64,000 nucleotides of DNA from positions 11,665-75,664 of the forward strand of contig NZ_JBOHGB010000017.1 in the NCBI RefSeq assembly GCF_050699935.1. The letters run 5' to 3'. Positions within the stretch are counted from its first letter, which is position 1. Each line of letters begins with the position of its first letter. The position numbers and the translations under genes are program-made. The DNA comes from Actinophytocola sp050699935. GTDB lineage: Bacteria; Actinomycetota; Actinomycetes; Mycobacteriales; Pseudonocardiaceae. The notes under the pieces are model-generated. The model was not told the origin of the DNA and searched no databases. It saw only the letters and a program-made list of their open reading frames with translations. Of this stretch, positions 1 to 8,786 are shown piece after piece.

Positions 1-2877
1 ACCTGTTGGGAGGCCATGGAGGCGGCCGGACACCCGCCCGGCCCGCCCGCCCCGCTCACCGGGGTCTTCGCTGGCGCCGGCCCGAGCAACTACTCGCTCG
101 CGCTGCAGGTCGCCGCGGCACGCGAGCACGGCGTGGCCGCGGTGAACGACGACGCCGACCTCTACCTCGGCTCGGCGCCGGACTTCCTGACCTCGCGGGC
201 CGCCTACAAGCTCGACCTGCGCGGGCCGTCGGTCAGCGTGGGCACCGCGTGCTCCTCCTCGCTGTCCGCGGTGCACTACGCCGTGCTCGGTTTGCTGTCC
301 GGCGAGTGCGACCTGGCGCTGGCCGGCGGCGCCGCGGTGAACGAGCCGCACGCCGGCTACCGCTACCGGCCCGGCGGTCTGGCCTCCGCCGACGGCCTGT
401 GCCGCGCGTTCGACGCTCGGTCCACCGGCACCTCGTTCAGCTCCGGCGTCGGCGTGGTGGCACTGCGCCGGCTCGCCGACGCGCTGGCCGACGGCGACCC
501 GGTGCGCGCCGTCGTGCTGGGCAGCGCGGTCGGCAACGACGGCGCCGAGCGCACCGGGTTCACCGCGCCGAGCCCCGGTGGGCTGGCCGCGGTGGTACGT
601 GCGGCGCTGGGCGTGGCCGGCGTTTCCGGCACCGAGTTGCGTTACGTGGAGGCACACGGGTCCGGTACGCCGCTCGGCGACCAGATCGAGCTGCGAGGCC
701 TGACCGACGGGCTGAGCGCGACCGGCACCGGCTTCTGCGGCCTCGGCTCGGTGAAGGCGAACATCGGCCACTGTGGACCGGCGGCCGGCATCGCCGGGTT
801 CATCAAGGCGGTGCACGTCGCCGCGACCGGCTCGCTGCCGCCGCACCCGCTGTTCGCGCACGCTCGTGACCCCGGCGTGCTCGCGGGCAGCCCGTTCGCG
901 ATCTCGCCGGAGCCCGGCCGGTGCGCCGATCCGGACCGGCGGGTGCTGGTCAACTCGATGGGTCTCGGTGGCACGATCGCCACCGCCGTGCTCGCGCCGC
1001 CACCGGCGCCCACCCGGCCACCGGCGACGGCTGGCGGACGGGTTCGCCTGCTGCTCTCCGCCCGCACGAGGGGCGAGCTGGACGCCATGTCCCGGGCGCT
1101 GGCCGACGAGCTCGTGCGCGACGAGCACTCGCTCGCGGACGTCGCGCACACCCTGCGGGTCGGCCGGGCGTCGTTCGACGAGCGCCGGGTGGTCACGGCG
1201 ACGCCGGACCAGGTCGTCGCCGCGCTCCGGCTGCCCCGCCCGCCACTGGTCCGCACCGCGCACGTCACGCCCACCGGTACTTTCCGCGGGGACACCGAGG
1301 AGGCGGCGGTCGAGGCGTGGCTGGGTGGTGCCGACGTGGACTGGGCCGCGCTCCCCGGCACCGGCCGGCGGGTCACCCTGCCCACCTACCCGTTCTCGCG
1401 CCGCCGCTACTGGGCGCTGGACCGGCTCGACCCCGTCGCCGCGCCCGCGGCCGCCCCGGTCCTGCGGTCCACATCGGACACCGGCACGGCCGATGACCTC
1501 GAGGCCGACCTGCTTTCGGTGTGGCGTGAGCTGTTCGGCGTCGCCGCGATCGGCCCGGACGACGAGTTCGGCGCGCTCGGCGGCACGTCGCTGCTGTCGG
1601 TGCGCATGGCCCTCGAGATCCAGCGCCGCCACGACGTCCTGGTCAACGTGCACCGCGCCGGCGGCAGCCGGGCGACCGTGCGCCGAGTCGCCGAGCTGGT
1701 GCGTGGCGGGCGGGGTGCCGGCGCGGCGGCGGACGGGGACGGCGCACTGGTCGACGCCGACATCGAGCTGCCGCTCGGTCCAGTCGCCTCCGCACCATCC
1801 ACAGCCGGCCAGGACGTGCTGCTCACCGGCGCCACCGGGTTTCTCGGCGCGTTTCTGCTGCACGCGTTGCTGCGGGTGCCGGCCCGGCGAGTCCACTGCC
1901 TCGTGCGTGCGGACGGCGAAGCCCATGCCCGGCAACGGATCCGGGCCGCGGCGGCCCGCTACGAGCTGCCCGAGCCGGACTCCGCGCGCGTGGTGCCCGT
2001 GACCGACCTCGAACGGGTCGACGCCGCGGCGGTCGGGTACGTGCTGCACTGCGCGGCGCGGGTGGTGTTCACCGAGCCCTACCGGGTGCTGCGTGCGGAC
2101 AATGTGCACACGCTGGTCGACCTGGTGCGCTGGATGCGCGGCGCCGGCATCCGCGACCTCGGCTTCGTGTCGAGCATCGGAGCCACGGGTGAGTCACTCG
2201 GCGGTGCCTACCGGATCACCGAGACCCGCCAGCAGCCGCTCGACCCGCTCCAGGGCGGTTACGGCGTCAGCAAGTGGGTCGGCGAGCGGATCCTCGAACG
2301 GGCCGAGCGGGACGGCCTGCGGGTGCGGGTGTTCCGTCCCGGCTTCATCCTCGGCGCCACCGCGACGGGGGCGTGCAACCCGAGGGACCTGATCTGGCAC
2401 CTGATGGCCAGCGGTCTCGAGGTCGGCGCCCACCCGGAGGATGACCGGGCATGGCCCATGGCGCCCGTGGACGTGGTGGCCGCCGCCATCGCCGAGCTGA
2501 CCACGGACCCCACGTCCGCCGGGCGGGCCTACCATCTCGCCGCCGAGACGGCCGTGAGCCCGCGCCGGATGTTCGAGCTGCTGGCCGGTACTGGCCTGGC
2601 CACCGCGCCGGTGGCCCTCGAACGCTGGCAGCGGCTGGTCGCCGAGCGCGCGCTGGTCACCGGCCACCAGGTGCTGTCCACCATGGCACTGTACGAAGTG
2701 GATGATCACTGGCTCGGCCCGCACGACCTCGAGGCGGTGGCCTGGCGGCCATGGCTCGCCGGGCACGGGCTCGACCCGAACCCCAGCGGGGAGCTGCTGC
2801 GCCGCTGCCTCGACCATCTCGCCGCACGCGAGGCGGACTTCGCCAGGTTGCTGTCCCAACCCCTGGAGGTCAGGTGA
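1..2877 (+). CDS. PKS/NRPS-type KS-ACP-thioester reductase protein (5' end outside window)
   Basis: The frame is open from the first base, and the KS N-terminus lies upstream, so the 958 visible codons are partial. Counting from the first visible codon, the ketosynthase shows the active-site Cys84 in GTACSSSLS, His219 in EAHGSGTP and His257 in KANIGH. A linker ending in LPTYPFSRRRYW follows with no acyltransferase domain between. A carrier domain has its phosphopantetheine Ser at about 530 (GGTSLLS). The C-terminal third is an NAD(P)H thioester reductase, with GATGFLG at about 609 and YGVSK at 754-758. The likely role is one condensation followed by reductive release of the chain as an aldehyde or alcohol. 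It overlaps the next gene by four bases (GTGA). The missing AT fits extender units supplied on a discrete ACP by the genes downstream, but that link is inferred. Confidence 0.85.
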   Translation, partial: TCWEAMEAAGHPPGPPAPLTGVFAGAGPSNYSLALQVAAAREHGVAAVNDDADLYLGSAPDFLTSRAAYKLDLRGPSVSVGTACSSSLSAVHYAVLGLLSGECDLALAGGAAVNEPHAGYRYRPGGLASADGLCRAFDARSTGTSFSSGVGVVALRRLADALADGDPVRAVVLGSAVGNDGAERTGFTAPSPGGLAAVVRAALGVAGVSGTELRYVEAHGSGTPLGDQIELRGLTDGLSATGTGFCGLGSVKANIGHCGPAAGIAGFIKAVHVAATGSLPPHPLFAHARDPGVLAGSPFAISPEPGRCADPDRRVLVNSMGLGGTIATAVLAPPPAPTRPPATAGGRVRLLLSARTRGELDAMSRALADELVRDEHSLADVAHTLRVGRASFDERRVVTATPDQVVAALRLPRPPLVRTAHVTPTGTFRGDTEEAAVEAWLGGADVDWAALPGTGRRVTLPTYPFSRRRYWALDRLDPVAAPAAAPVLRSTSDTGTADDLEADLLSVWRELFGVAAIGPDDEFGALGGTSLLSVRMALEIQRRHDVLVNVHRAGGSRATVRRVAELVRGGRGAGAAADGDGALVDADIELPLGPVASAPSTAGQDVLLTGATGFLGAFLLHALLRVPARRVHCLVRADGEAHARQRIRAAAARYELPEPDSARVVPVTDLERVDAAAVGYVLHCAARVVFTEPYRVLRADNVHTLVDLVRWMRGAGIRDLGFVSSIGATGESLGGAYRITETRQQPLDPLQGGYGVSKWVGERILERAERDGLRVRVFRPGFILGATATGACNPRDLIWHLMASGLEVGAHPEDDRAWPMAPVDVVAAAIAELTTDPTSAGRAYHLAAETAVSPRRMFELLAGTGLATAPVALERWQRLVAERALVTGHQVLSTMALYEVDDHWLGPHDLEAVAWRPWLAGHGLDPNPSGELLRRCLDHLAAREADFARLLSQPLEVR

Positions 2878-3737
2878 CGAACTCCCAGACGGCCCACCGG
2901 CTGGCGGTCGTCGGCGCGGGCGTGATGGGCACCGCCATCGCGACGCTCGCCGTCGGCCGCGGCCTGCCCGTGCACCTGGTCGACATCGACGCGGAGAAGG
3001 CCGGCAGGGCCGGCGAGTCCGTGCGCCAGCAGCTCCGGCTCGCCCAGCTGATGGGTTCGCTGCCACGCACCGGGCCGACCGGCGAGCTGACGACCGAGGG
3101 ATCCACTGTGGACCTTCCGTCGGTGACCGCCGTGATCGAGTCGGTCACCGAGAACGCGGAGACCAAGGTCAAGACGCTCGCCGAGATCTCCGCCGCGGTG
3201 GCGCCCGGGACGCTGCTGGTGTCCAACACCTCGGCGATCCCGATCGACGAGCTGGCCGGGGCCGTCGCCCGTCCGGCCGACCTGGTCGGCATCCACTTCA
3301 TGAACCCGCCGTACCTGATCCGGACGGTCGAGGTGATTCGGGGCCCGCGCACCGGCGACGCGGCGATGGCCGCGGCGACCGAGCTGCTCGCCGCACTGGA
3401 CATGGCGGCCGTGGTGGTGGGTGACGGGCCGGGTTTCGTGATCAACCGGGTGCTGCAGCGGATGATCAACGAGGCCGCCCGGATCGTCGAGGAGGGCCTG
3501 GCCACGCCGGCGCAGGTGGACGAGCTGTTCCGCGGCTGCCTCGGTCACCAGACCGGCCCGCTGGCCACGGCCGACCTCATCGGGCTGGACAACGTCGCCG
3601 ACTCGCTGCGGGTACTGCACGAGCGGACCGGCGACGACGGGTACCGGCCATGCGAGTCGCTGCTGGCCAAGGTGGCCGCCGGCGAGCACGGTCGCAAGGC
3701 GGGCCGGGGATTCTTCGAGCACGGGAGCACGCTGTGA
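2874..3737 (+). CDS. 3-hydroxyacyl-CoA dehydrogenase, FkbK-like (hydroxy/methoxymalonyl-ACP pathway)
   Basis: This 287-residue protein has an N-terminal Rossmann motif (VVGAGVMGTAIA) and the usual 3-hydroxyacyl-CoA dehydrogenase signatures SNTSAIPI, HFMNPP and GPGFVINR. In FK520/ansamitocin-type clusters the homologous FkbK oxidises the hydroxyl of glyceryl-ACP. The neighbouring discrete ACP, FkbI-like and FkbH-like genes support that role over a fatty acid degradation role. The GTG start overlaps the upstream stop as GTGA and has a GGAGG just before it, so I prefer it to longer in-frame starts. Its own stop overlaps the GTG of the ACP gene, again as GTGA. Confidence 0.85.
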   Translation: MTNSQTAHRLAVVGAGVMGTAIATLAVGRGLPVHLVDIDAEKAGRAGESVRQQLRLAQLMGSLPRTGPTGELTTEGSTVDLPSVTAVIESVTENAETKVKTLAEISAAVAPGTLLVSNTSAIPIDELAGAVARPADLVGIHFMNPPYLIRTVEVIRGPRTGDAAMAAATELLAALDMAAVVVGDGPGFVINRVLQRMINEAARIVEEGLATPAQVDELFRGCLGHQTGPLATADLIGLDNVADSLRVLHERTGDDGYRPCESLLAKVAAGEHGRKAGRGFFEHGSTL

Positions 3738-3997
3738 CACAGACATCGGTCACCGCCGAGGCGGTGCGCGAGAACCTGCTGGCGTTCCTCGGCAAGCGCG
3801 CCAAGACCACCTGGGAGCCCGACCAGGACCTGTTCGCGTCCGGGTCGTTCTCCTCGCTGTTCGCGCTGGAGCTGGTGATGCACCTGGAGAGCGCGTTCGG
3901 CATCGCGATCGGCGCGGAAGACCTGCGCCTGGAGCACTTCCGCACCGTCGCCACGATGACCGAGCTGGTGCTTAGGTTGCGGGCCAACGGTGAATGA
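3734..3997 (+). CDS. Discrete acyl carrier protein, FkbJ-like
   Basis: This is an 87-residue single-domain carrier protein. The phosphopantetheine site lies in FASGSFSSLFALEL, where the Ser before Leu is the predicted attachment residue. The canonical Asp before it (DSL) is replaced by Ser. Its place between FkbK-like and FkbI-like genes marks it as the carrier on which a glyceryl unit is loaded by the FkbH domain and oxidised to a hydroxymalonyl or related extender. The start is GTG and the gene overlaps both neighbours, which implies translational coupling and matched amounts of the pathway proteins. Confidence 0.85.
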   Translation: MTQTSVTAEAVRENLLAFLGKRAKTTWEPDQDLFASGSFSSLFALELVMHLESAFGIAIGAEDLRLEHFRTVATMTELVLRLRANGE

Positions 3998-5093
3998 GCA
4001 CGACGCCGCCGCCATGGTGGCCGAGCTGGCCGGAGAGCACGCCGGCGAGTGGGACCTCGCCGGCCGGCTGCCGGCGGACGTGGTCGGCGAGCTCGCCGGC
4101 AAGGGCGTGCTGTGTGCCGAGGTGCCGGTCGAGTACGGCGGGATGGGTCTGTCCAGTGTGGTGGGCGGCGAGCTGACCGCGGCGGTGGGCCGCCACTGCG
4201 GTTCGCTGCGCAGCCTGCTGACCTCGCACGGCATGGCCGCGTGGACGCTGCTCCGGTTCGGCTCCGCCGAGCAGAAGGCGAGCTACCTGCCCCGGATGAC
4301 CGCGGGCGCACTCGCCGGCGTGGCGTTCAGCGAGCCGGGCGCGGGCAGCGACCTGTCCGCGCTGACCACCACGATCGTCGACGACGGACGATCGGTCGTG
4401 GTGGCCGGGCACAAGGTGTGGGTCACCGGTGCCGCCTACGCCGAGCTGCTGGTGGTGTTCGGTCGTTACGGCGACGGCGCGGCCGTGGTCGTGGTGCCGG
4501 CCACCGCGCCCGGCGTACGCGTCGAGCCGGTGGCCGACCCGGTCGGTTGCCGAGCGGCCGGGCACGCCGACGTCCACCTGGACGAAGTTCGACTGCCGGC
4601 CGACGCGCTGCTCGGCGCCGCAGGCCTGCCGGTCGGCCTGCTGGCCACCACCACGCTCGGCTACGGCCGGCTGTCGGTCGCGTGGGGGTGCGTCGGCATC
4701 CTGCGGGCCTGCCTGGCCGAGGCCACCCGGCATGCGAGCACCCGCGAGCAGTTCGGCGTGCCGATCGCCGAGCACCAGCTGGTGGCTCGGCATCTCGCCG
4801 AGTTGCTCGTGGCCGAGCGATCCGCCACGCACACCTGCGCGCACGCCAGCCGGTGCTGGGACGACGGCGCACCGGAGGTCGCGTCGGCGGCCATGCTGGC
4901 CAAGCATCTCGCCGCGACGAGTGCCGTACGCGGTGCCGCCTCCGCCGTGCAGGTCCTGGGATCCGCGGGTGCGCGGGACGGCCACCCGGTCGCCAGGGCC
5001 TACCGGGACGCCAAGCTGATGGAGATCATCGAGGGCAGCTCGGAGATCTGCCAGCTCGCCCTCGCCAGGCACGCCGTGGCGGAGTGGACATGA
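3990..5093 (+). CDS. Acyl-CoA/acyl-ACP dehydrogenase, FkbI-like
   Basis: The 367-residue product is a complete flavin acyl-CoA dehydrogenase. It shows FSEPGAGSDLSAL in the FAD/substrate region and a C-terminal EIIEGSSEI in which the first-helix Glu of the family is kept. FkbI-type members oxidise the aldehyde-level glyceryl-ACP intermediate to hydroxymalonyl-ACP instead of desaturating a fatty chain. The neighbouring pathway genes, not the sequence alone, point to this role. The GTG start lies eight bases inside the ACP gene. The 3' end runs into a repeated intergenic element (5099-5210). Confidence 0.85.
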   Translation: MNEHDAAAMVAELAGEHAGEWDLAGRLPADVVGELAGKGVLCAEVPVEYGGMGLSSVVGGELTAAVGRHCGSLRSLLTSHGMAAWTLLRFGSAEQKASYLPRMTAGALAGVAFSEPGAGSDLSALTTTIVDDGRSVVVAGHKVWVTGAAYAELLVVFGRYGDGAAVVVVPATAPGVRVEPVADPVGCRAAGHADVHLDEVRLPADALLGAAGLPVGLLATTTLGYGRLSVAWGCVGILRACLAEATRHASTREQFGVPIAEHQLVARHLAELLVAERSATHTCAHASRCWDDGAPEVASAAMLAKHLAATSAVRGAASAVQVLGSAGARDGHPVARAYRDAKLMEIIEGSSEICQLALARHAVAEWT

Positions 5094-5098
5094 GCACT

Positions 5099-5210
5099 GT
5101 GAGCGGGAGTGACGGAGTGTTCGTCGTCTGGGCCGAGGAGCGTGCGCGGGCGTGTCAGCGCTGGGCACGTGAGGGGGGAAGGCGGCGGGTAGCGGAGGAG
5201 CGGAGCGAAC
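5099..5210 (+). repeat. Copy 1 of a ~111-bp dispersed intergenic element
   Basis: The segment between the FkbI-like stop and the KASIII-like start is clearly homologous to 45191-45301 read on the minus strand. Both begin GTGAGCG(A/G)GAG(C/T)GACGGAG and end in TAGCGGAGGAGCG(A/G)AGCGAAC. Both also encode a similar short peptide in one frame (S-x-SDG-x-F-x-VW then Arg/Ala-rich). Each copy lies between two tandem co-directional genes, immediately before the SD/start of the second, in the same orientation relative to transcription. No transposase is present. It could be a miniature mobile element, a conserved leader, or a small peptide gene. Confidence 0.7.
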
Positions 5211-5211
5211 C

Positions 5212-6186
5212 ATGAGCACCGTGAGCGCAGGTATCGGGTTCATCCATTGTGTACTGCCGGACAAGCTCGTCGAGGTCGGCGAGCTGCCGGAAGTTCCCTT
5301 GCTCGGCCGGGAGGAGGCGGAGTTCGCCGGCGGCAGCGGCGTGCGCACGGTCGGCGTGTTCCCGGATACGCCGACCGCCGAGCTGGCCGCCATGGCCTGC
5401 CGCGAGCCGGCTGGCGGCCGACCCGGTGAGCGGGCGGACATCCTGCTCCTGGTCGCGCCGAGGGCCCCGGACGTGCTGCTGGGCTCGGACGTCTGCCGGG
5501 TGCAGGCCGCGTGCGGGTTCGGACCGTCGTTCGCGTTCACTGTGGACGGTCTGGGTTGCGCTGGATCGAGTGTGGCCTGGGGGCTGGCCGCCGACCTGCT
5601 GGCGGCCGACCCGAGCCGGGAGCGCGTGCTGATCGCGCACGCCAGCAGGCCGACCGGGGTGGACCGGGTCAGGTACCCGGTCACGGTGATCGGCGACGGC
5701 GCGTACGCCATGACCGTGGAGCGTGGCGGCCGGCCCGTGCTGCGGGCACATCGGGTGCGCACCGACGGCGAGTTCCACGATCTGTTCTCAGTGGACTACA
5801 AGCGGGTGCCCTGGTACGAGTGGCGCGAGGAGTGCGACTCGCCCGACCGGTACCGGTTCGAGCTGGCCATGCGCAGCCGGCTCGAGCTCGGCGCGCTGGT
5901 CGACCTGGTCCTCACCGACGCGGGTGTCGCCAAGGACGCGGTCACCGCCACCGTGATGCAGAACGTCACCGCGAGCGCGTACTCGTTCTACGAGTCCCTG
6001 TTGGGACTGCCGATCCACCCGGTGTGCGGCGAGCACCTGGCGAGCTACGGGCACCTCGGCGCGATGGACGTGGTGCTGAACCTGGACAGGCTGCTCGCGA
6101 GCGGCGACGTGTCGGGCGGGGACCTCGTGCTGGTGCTCAACAACAGCCCGGTCGCGGCCTGGGCGGCGACCCTGTGGGAGGTATGA
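5212..6186 (+). CDS. KASIII-like (FabH/CerJ-type) acyltransferase or condensing protein
   Basis: The 324-residue protein has the ketoacyl-ACP synthase III fold signature with a nucleophile-like Cys116 in GLGCAGSS and a C-terminal domain ending NNSPVAAW. The other triad positions look altered: the usual HQAN region reads MQNVTASAYS and the usual GN-S-A region reads YGHLGAMD. This suggests acyl transfer or an unusual condensation in place of standard malonyl decarboxylation. FabH-like proteins beside FkbH-like proteins are known from tetronate clusters, where they join a glyceryl-ACP to the polyketide chain. ATG is taken as the start, with GGAGG supplied by the preceding repeat element. Confidence 0.75.
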   Translation: MSTVSAGIGFIHCVLPDKLVEVGELPEVPLLGREEAEFAGGSGVRTVGVFPDTPTAELAAMACREPAGGRPGERADILLLVAPRAPDVLLGSDVCRVQAACGFGPSFAFTVDGLGCAGSSVAWGLAADLLAADPSRERVLIAHASRPTGVDRVRYPVTVIGDGAYAMTVERGGRPVLRAHRVRTDGEFHDLFSVDYKRVPWYEWREECDSPDRYRFELAMRSRLELGALVDLVLTDAGVAKDAVTATVMQNVTASAYSFYESLLGLPIHPVCGEHLASYGHLGAMDVVLNLDRLLASGDVSGGDLVLVLNNSPVAAWAATLWEV

Positions 6187-8786
6187 GCGTGAGCGGCACC
6201 GTGAGCCAGACGATCAAGTGCCTGATCTGGGATCTCGACCAGACCCTGTGGCGCGGCGTGCTGCTCGAGGACGGCGAGGTGACCGTCCCGGACTCGGTGC
6301 GGGCCACGATCACCGAGCTGGACGCCCGCGGCGTGCTGCAGTCCGTGGCCAGCCGCAACGACCACGACCACGCGTGGGAGCGACTGGAGAAGCTCGGCCT
6401 CGCCGAGTACTTCGTGCTACCGATGATCGGCTGGGGGCGCAAGTCGGACTCGGTGGCCGAGATCGCCGAGCGGCTCGGGTTCGCCCACGGGGTCGTCGCG
6501 TTCGTGGACGACCAGCCGGCCGAGCGGGCGGAGGTGGCCTACCACCTGCCGGACATCCGCTGCTATCCGGCCGAGGCCGTCGGGTCCTTTCTGGACCTGC
6601 CGGAGTTCAGCCCGGCCACCGTCACCGAGGACGCCAGGCAGCGCCGGGCCATGTACCAGGCCGGGTTCCGCCGGGACGCCGAGCGGGCCGAGTTCACCGG
6701 CGCGGACGAGGAGTTCCTGCGCTCGCTCGGCATGGTGCTGCGCGTTCAGCGGGCCGGCGAGGCCGAGCTGGCCAGGGTCGAGGAGCTCACCCTGCGGACC
6801 AGCCAGCTGAACGCCACCGGGGTGCATTATTCGGACGCCGACCTTCGGGCGCTGCTGGCCGACCCGGCGCACGAGGTGCTGGTGGCCACGCTGACCGACC
6901 GGTTCGGCCCGCACGGCGCGATCGGCGTGCTGTTGCTGGAGAAGCACGAGCCGGTCTGGCGGCTGAAGCTGCTCGCCACGTCCTGCCGGGTGGTCTCGTT
7001 CGGGGTCGGCACGGTCATCCTGCACTGGCTCGCCGACCAGGCGGCCGCCGCGGGCACGCACCTCGTGGCGGACTTCCGGCGGACCGAGCGCAACCGGATG
7101 ATGGAGGTCGCGTACCGGTTCGCGGGCTTCGACGACGCGCCGTGTGACTGCCGTGGCTCGCTGCCGCCGGCAGCGGAGGGCGGCCAGCACCTGCATCTGA
7201 CGCCGTCCCGGCACGAGCCGCCGGTCACCATGCGGGTGGTAGCGCCGACGCTGCACGTCCGGACGCTGTACCAGTGGTTCGCAGACTCCGCGGAGCGGGT
7301 GGGCGAGGAGCCGGCCCTGGAGGTGGGGGACCTCGTACTGAGTTACCGCGAGCTGCGCGAGCGGGCGGAGTCGCTGGCCGCCCGGATCCTCCGCGAGCAC
7401 GGCGGGCCCGTCCGACGGGTGGCGCTGCTGGCGTCCCGCAGTCTCGTTGCGTACGCGGGATACCTTGCGGTGCAACGCCTTGGTGCCACGGTCGTCCCGC
7501 TCAACCCGGGGTATCCGGCCGCGCGCAACGCCATGGTGTGCGACCAGGTCGTCCCGGACGTGCTGGTCGCCGACGACGCGGGCGCCGCCCAGCTCGCCGA
7601 CCTGCCAACCGGGCCCACGGTGCTCCAGCTGTCTGATGTGGACGTCTCCGGCTCCGCCGGGCCGCCGCCGTACGAGCCGGATCCGGACGGGCTCGCCTAC
7701 ATCCTGTTCACCTCCGGCTCGACCGGGGTGCCCAAGGGGGTGCCGATCCGCCACCACCAGGTCTTCCCCTACCTGGAGCGGCAGATCCAGCGGTACGAGG
7801 TCGGACCCGGCGCCCGGACGTCGCACACCTTCGACCTGACGTTCGACCCGTCGCTGTTCGACCTGTTCGTCACCTGGGGCGGCGGTGGCACGCTGGTCGT
7901 GCCGCAGCGTGCCGAACTGCTTCGGCCGGTGGACTACATCATCGACCGGCGGATCACCCACTGGTACTCGGTCCCGTCGGTGCTGTCGATCAGCGCGACG
8001 CTGGGCAACCGTCCGGACGCGGTCGTGACCTCGTTGCGGTACAGCATCTTCGTCGGCGAGCCGCTGACCCAGCGACAGTGCCGGGCGTGGCGGGCGGTCG
8101 CACCGAACACGGTGGTCGAGAACGTCTACGGGCCGACCGAGCTGAGTGTGACGTGTACGGCCTACGCGCTGCCGGCCGAGCCGGAGCGGTGGCCGGTCAC
8201 CTCCAACGACACCGTTCCGATCGGTGCGGTGGACGAGTCCCTGGAGTACCTGATCCTCGACGAGCATGGCCGTCCGGCGACCGAGGGGGAGCTGTGCATC
8301 CGCGGCCGCCAGCGGTTCGACGGCTACCTGGACCCGGCCGAGAACGTCGGGCGGTTCCTGCGCTACCGGGACGGGGTGGAGAGCTATGCCGCAAGGGGCG
8401 AGCTGACCGGCGAGCACTACTACCGCACCGGCGACCGGGTGCGGATCGAGCATGGCCTGTGGGTCCACTTGGGACGGTCGGACAACCAGGTGAAGGTGCG
8501 TGGCTACCGGGTCGAGCTCGGCGAGGTGGAGGCGGCGATGCTGCGCCACCCGGACGTCTTGGAGGCGGTGGCGGTGGCCCTGCGGCGGGACGAGGAGGTC
8601 GAGCTGGTCGGCGTGCACACCGGCGCGGAGATCCCCGCCGCGGAGTTCATGTTGTGGCTGCGCAAGCGGATTCCCGTGCACATGGTGCCGCGCCGCTACC
8701 TGCGCCTGGACGCGTTGCCGTTGAACGCCAACGGAAAGGCCGACCGACGGGCGTTGGCGGCGGAACTGATGGAGGGAGCACGCTGA
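6183..8786 (+). CDS. FkbH-type HAD glyceryl transferase/phosphatase fused to an NRPS adenylation domain
   Basis: This 867-residue protein has two enzymes in one chain. Residues 1 to about 335 are FkbH-like, with the HAD motif WDLDQTLW (Asp17/Asp19). Such enzymes dephosphorylate 1,3-bisphosphoglycerate and place glyceryl on an ACP. Residues from about 350 to the end are an adenylation domain: A3 is FTSGSTGVPKG at about 509, A5 is YGPTELS, A7 is YRTGDR, and the A10 catalytic Lys852 lies in LNANGKAD. No carrier domain is attached, so the activated acyl group must go to a partner carrier. The ATG at 6183 overlaps the previous stop (ATGA region). An in-frame extension to 5511 overlaps the KASIII gene and is rejected. 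Confidence 0.85.
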   Translation: MSVSGTVSQTIKCLIWDLDQTLWRGVLLEDGEVTVPDSVRATITELDARGVLQSVASRNDHDHAWERLEKLGLAEYFVLPMIGWGRKSDSVAEIAERLGFAHGVVAFVDDQPAERAEVAYHLPDIRCYPAEAVGSFLDLPEFSPATVTEDARQRRAMYQAGFRRDAERAEFTGADEEFLRSLGMVLRVQRAGEAELARVEELTLRTSQLNATGVHYSDADLRALLADPAHEVLVATLTDRFGPHGAIGVLLLEKHEPVWRLKLLATSCRVVSFGVGTVILHWLADQAAAAGTHLVADFRRTERNRMMEVAYRFAGFDDAPCDCRGSLPPAAEGGQHLHLTPSRHEPPVTMRVVAPTLHVRTLYQWFADSAERVGEEPALEVGDLVLSYRELRERAESLAARILREHGGPVRRVALLASRSLVAYAGYLAVQRLGATVVPLNPGYPAARNAMVCDQVVPDVLVADDAGAAQLADLPTGPTVLQLSDVDVSGSAGPPPYEPDPDGLAYILFTSGSTGVPKGVPIRHHQVFPYLERQIQRYEVGPGARTSHTFDLTFDPSLFDLFVTWGGGGTLVVPQRAELLRPVDYIIDRRITHWYSVPSVLSISATLGNRPDAVVTSLRYSIFVGEPLTQRQCRAWRAVAPNTVVENVYGPTELSVTCTAYALPAEPERWPVTSNDTVPIGAVDESLEYLILDEHGRPATEGELCIRGRQRFDGYLDPAENVGRFLRYRDGVESYAARGELTGEHYYRTGDRVRIEHGLWVHLGRSDNQVKVRGYRVELGEVEAAMLRHPDVLEAVAVALRRDEEVELVGVHTGAEIPAAEFMLWLRKRIPVHMVPRRYLRLDALPLNANGKADRRALAAELMEGAR

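Noticed and set aside
5511..6182. N-terminal extension of the FkbH-adenylation protein
   Set aside because: The frame is open but lies inside the KASIII-like gene in another frame and has shadow composition; ATG 6183 overlaps the previous stop and starts directly before the HAD motif.
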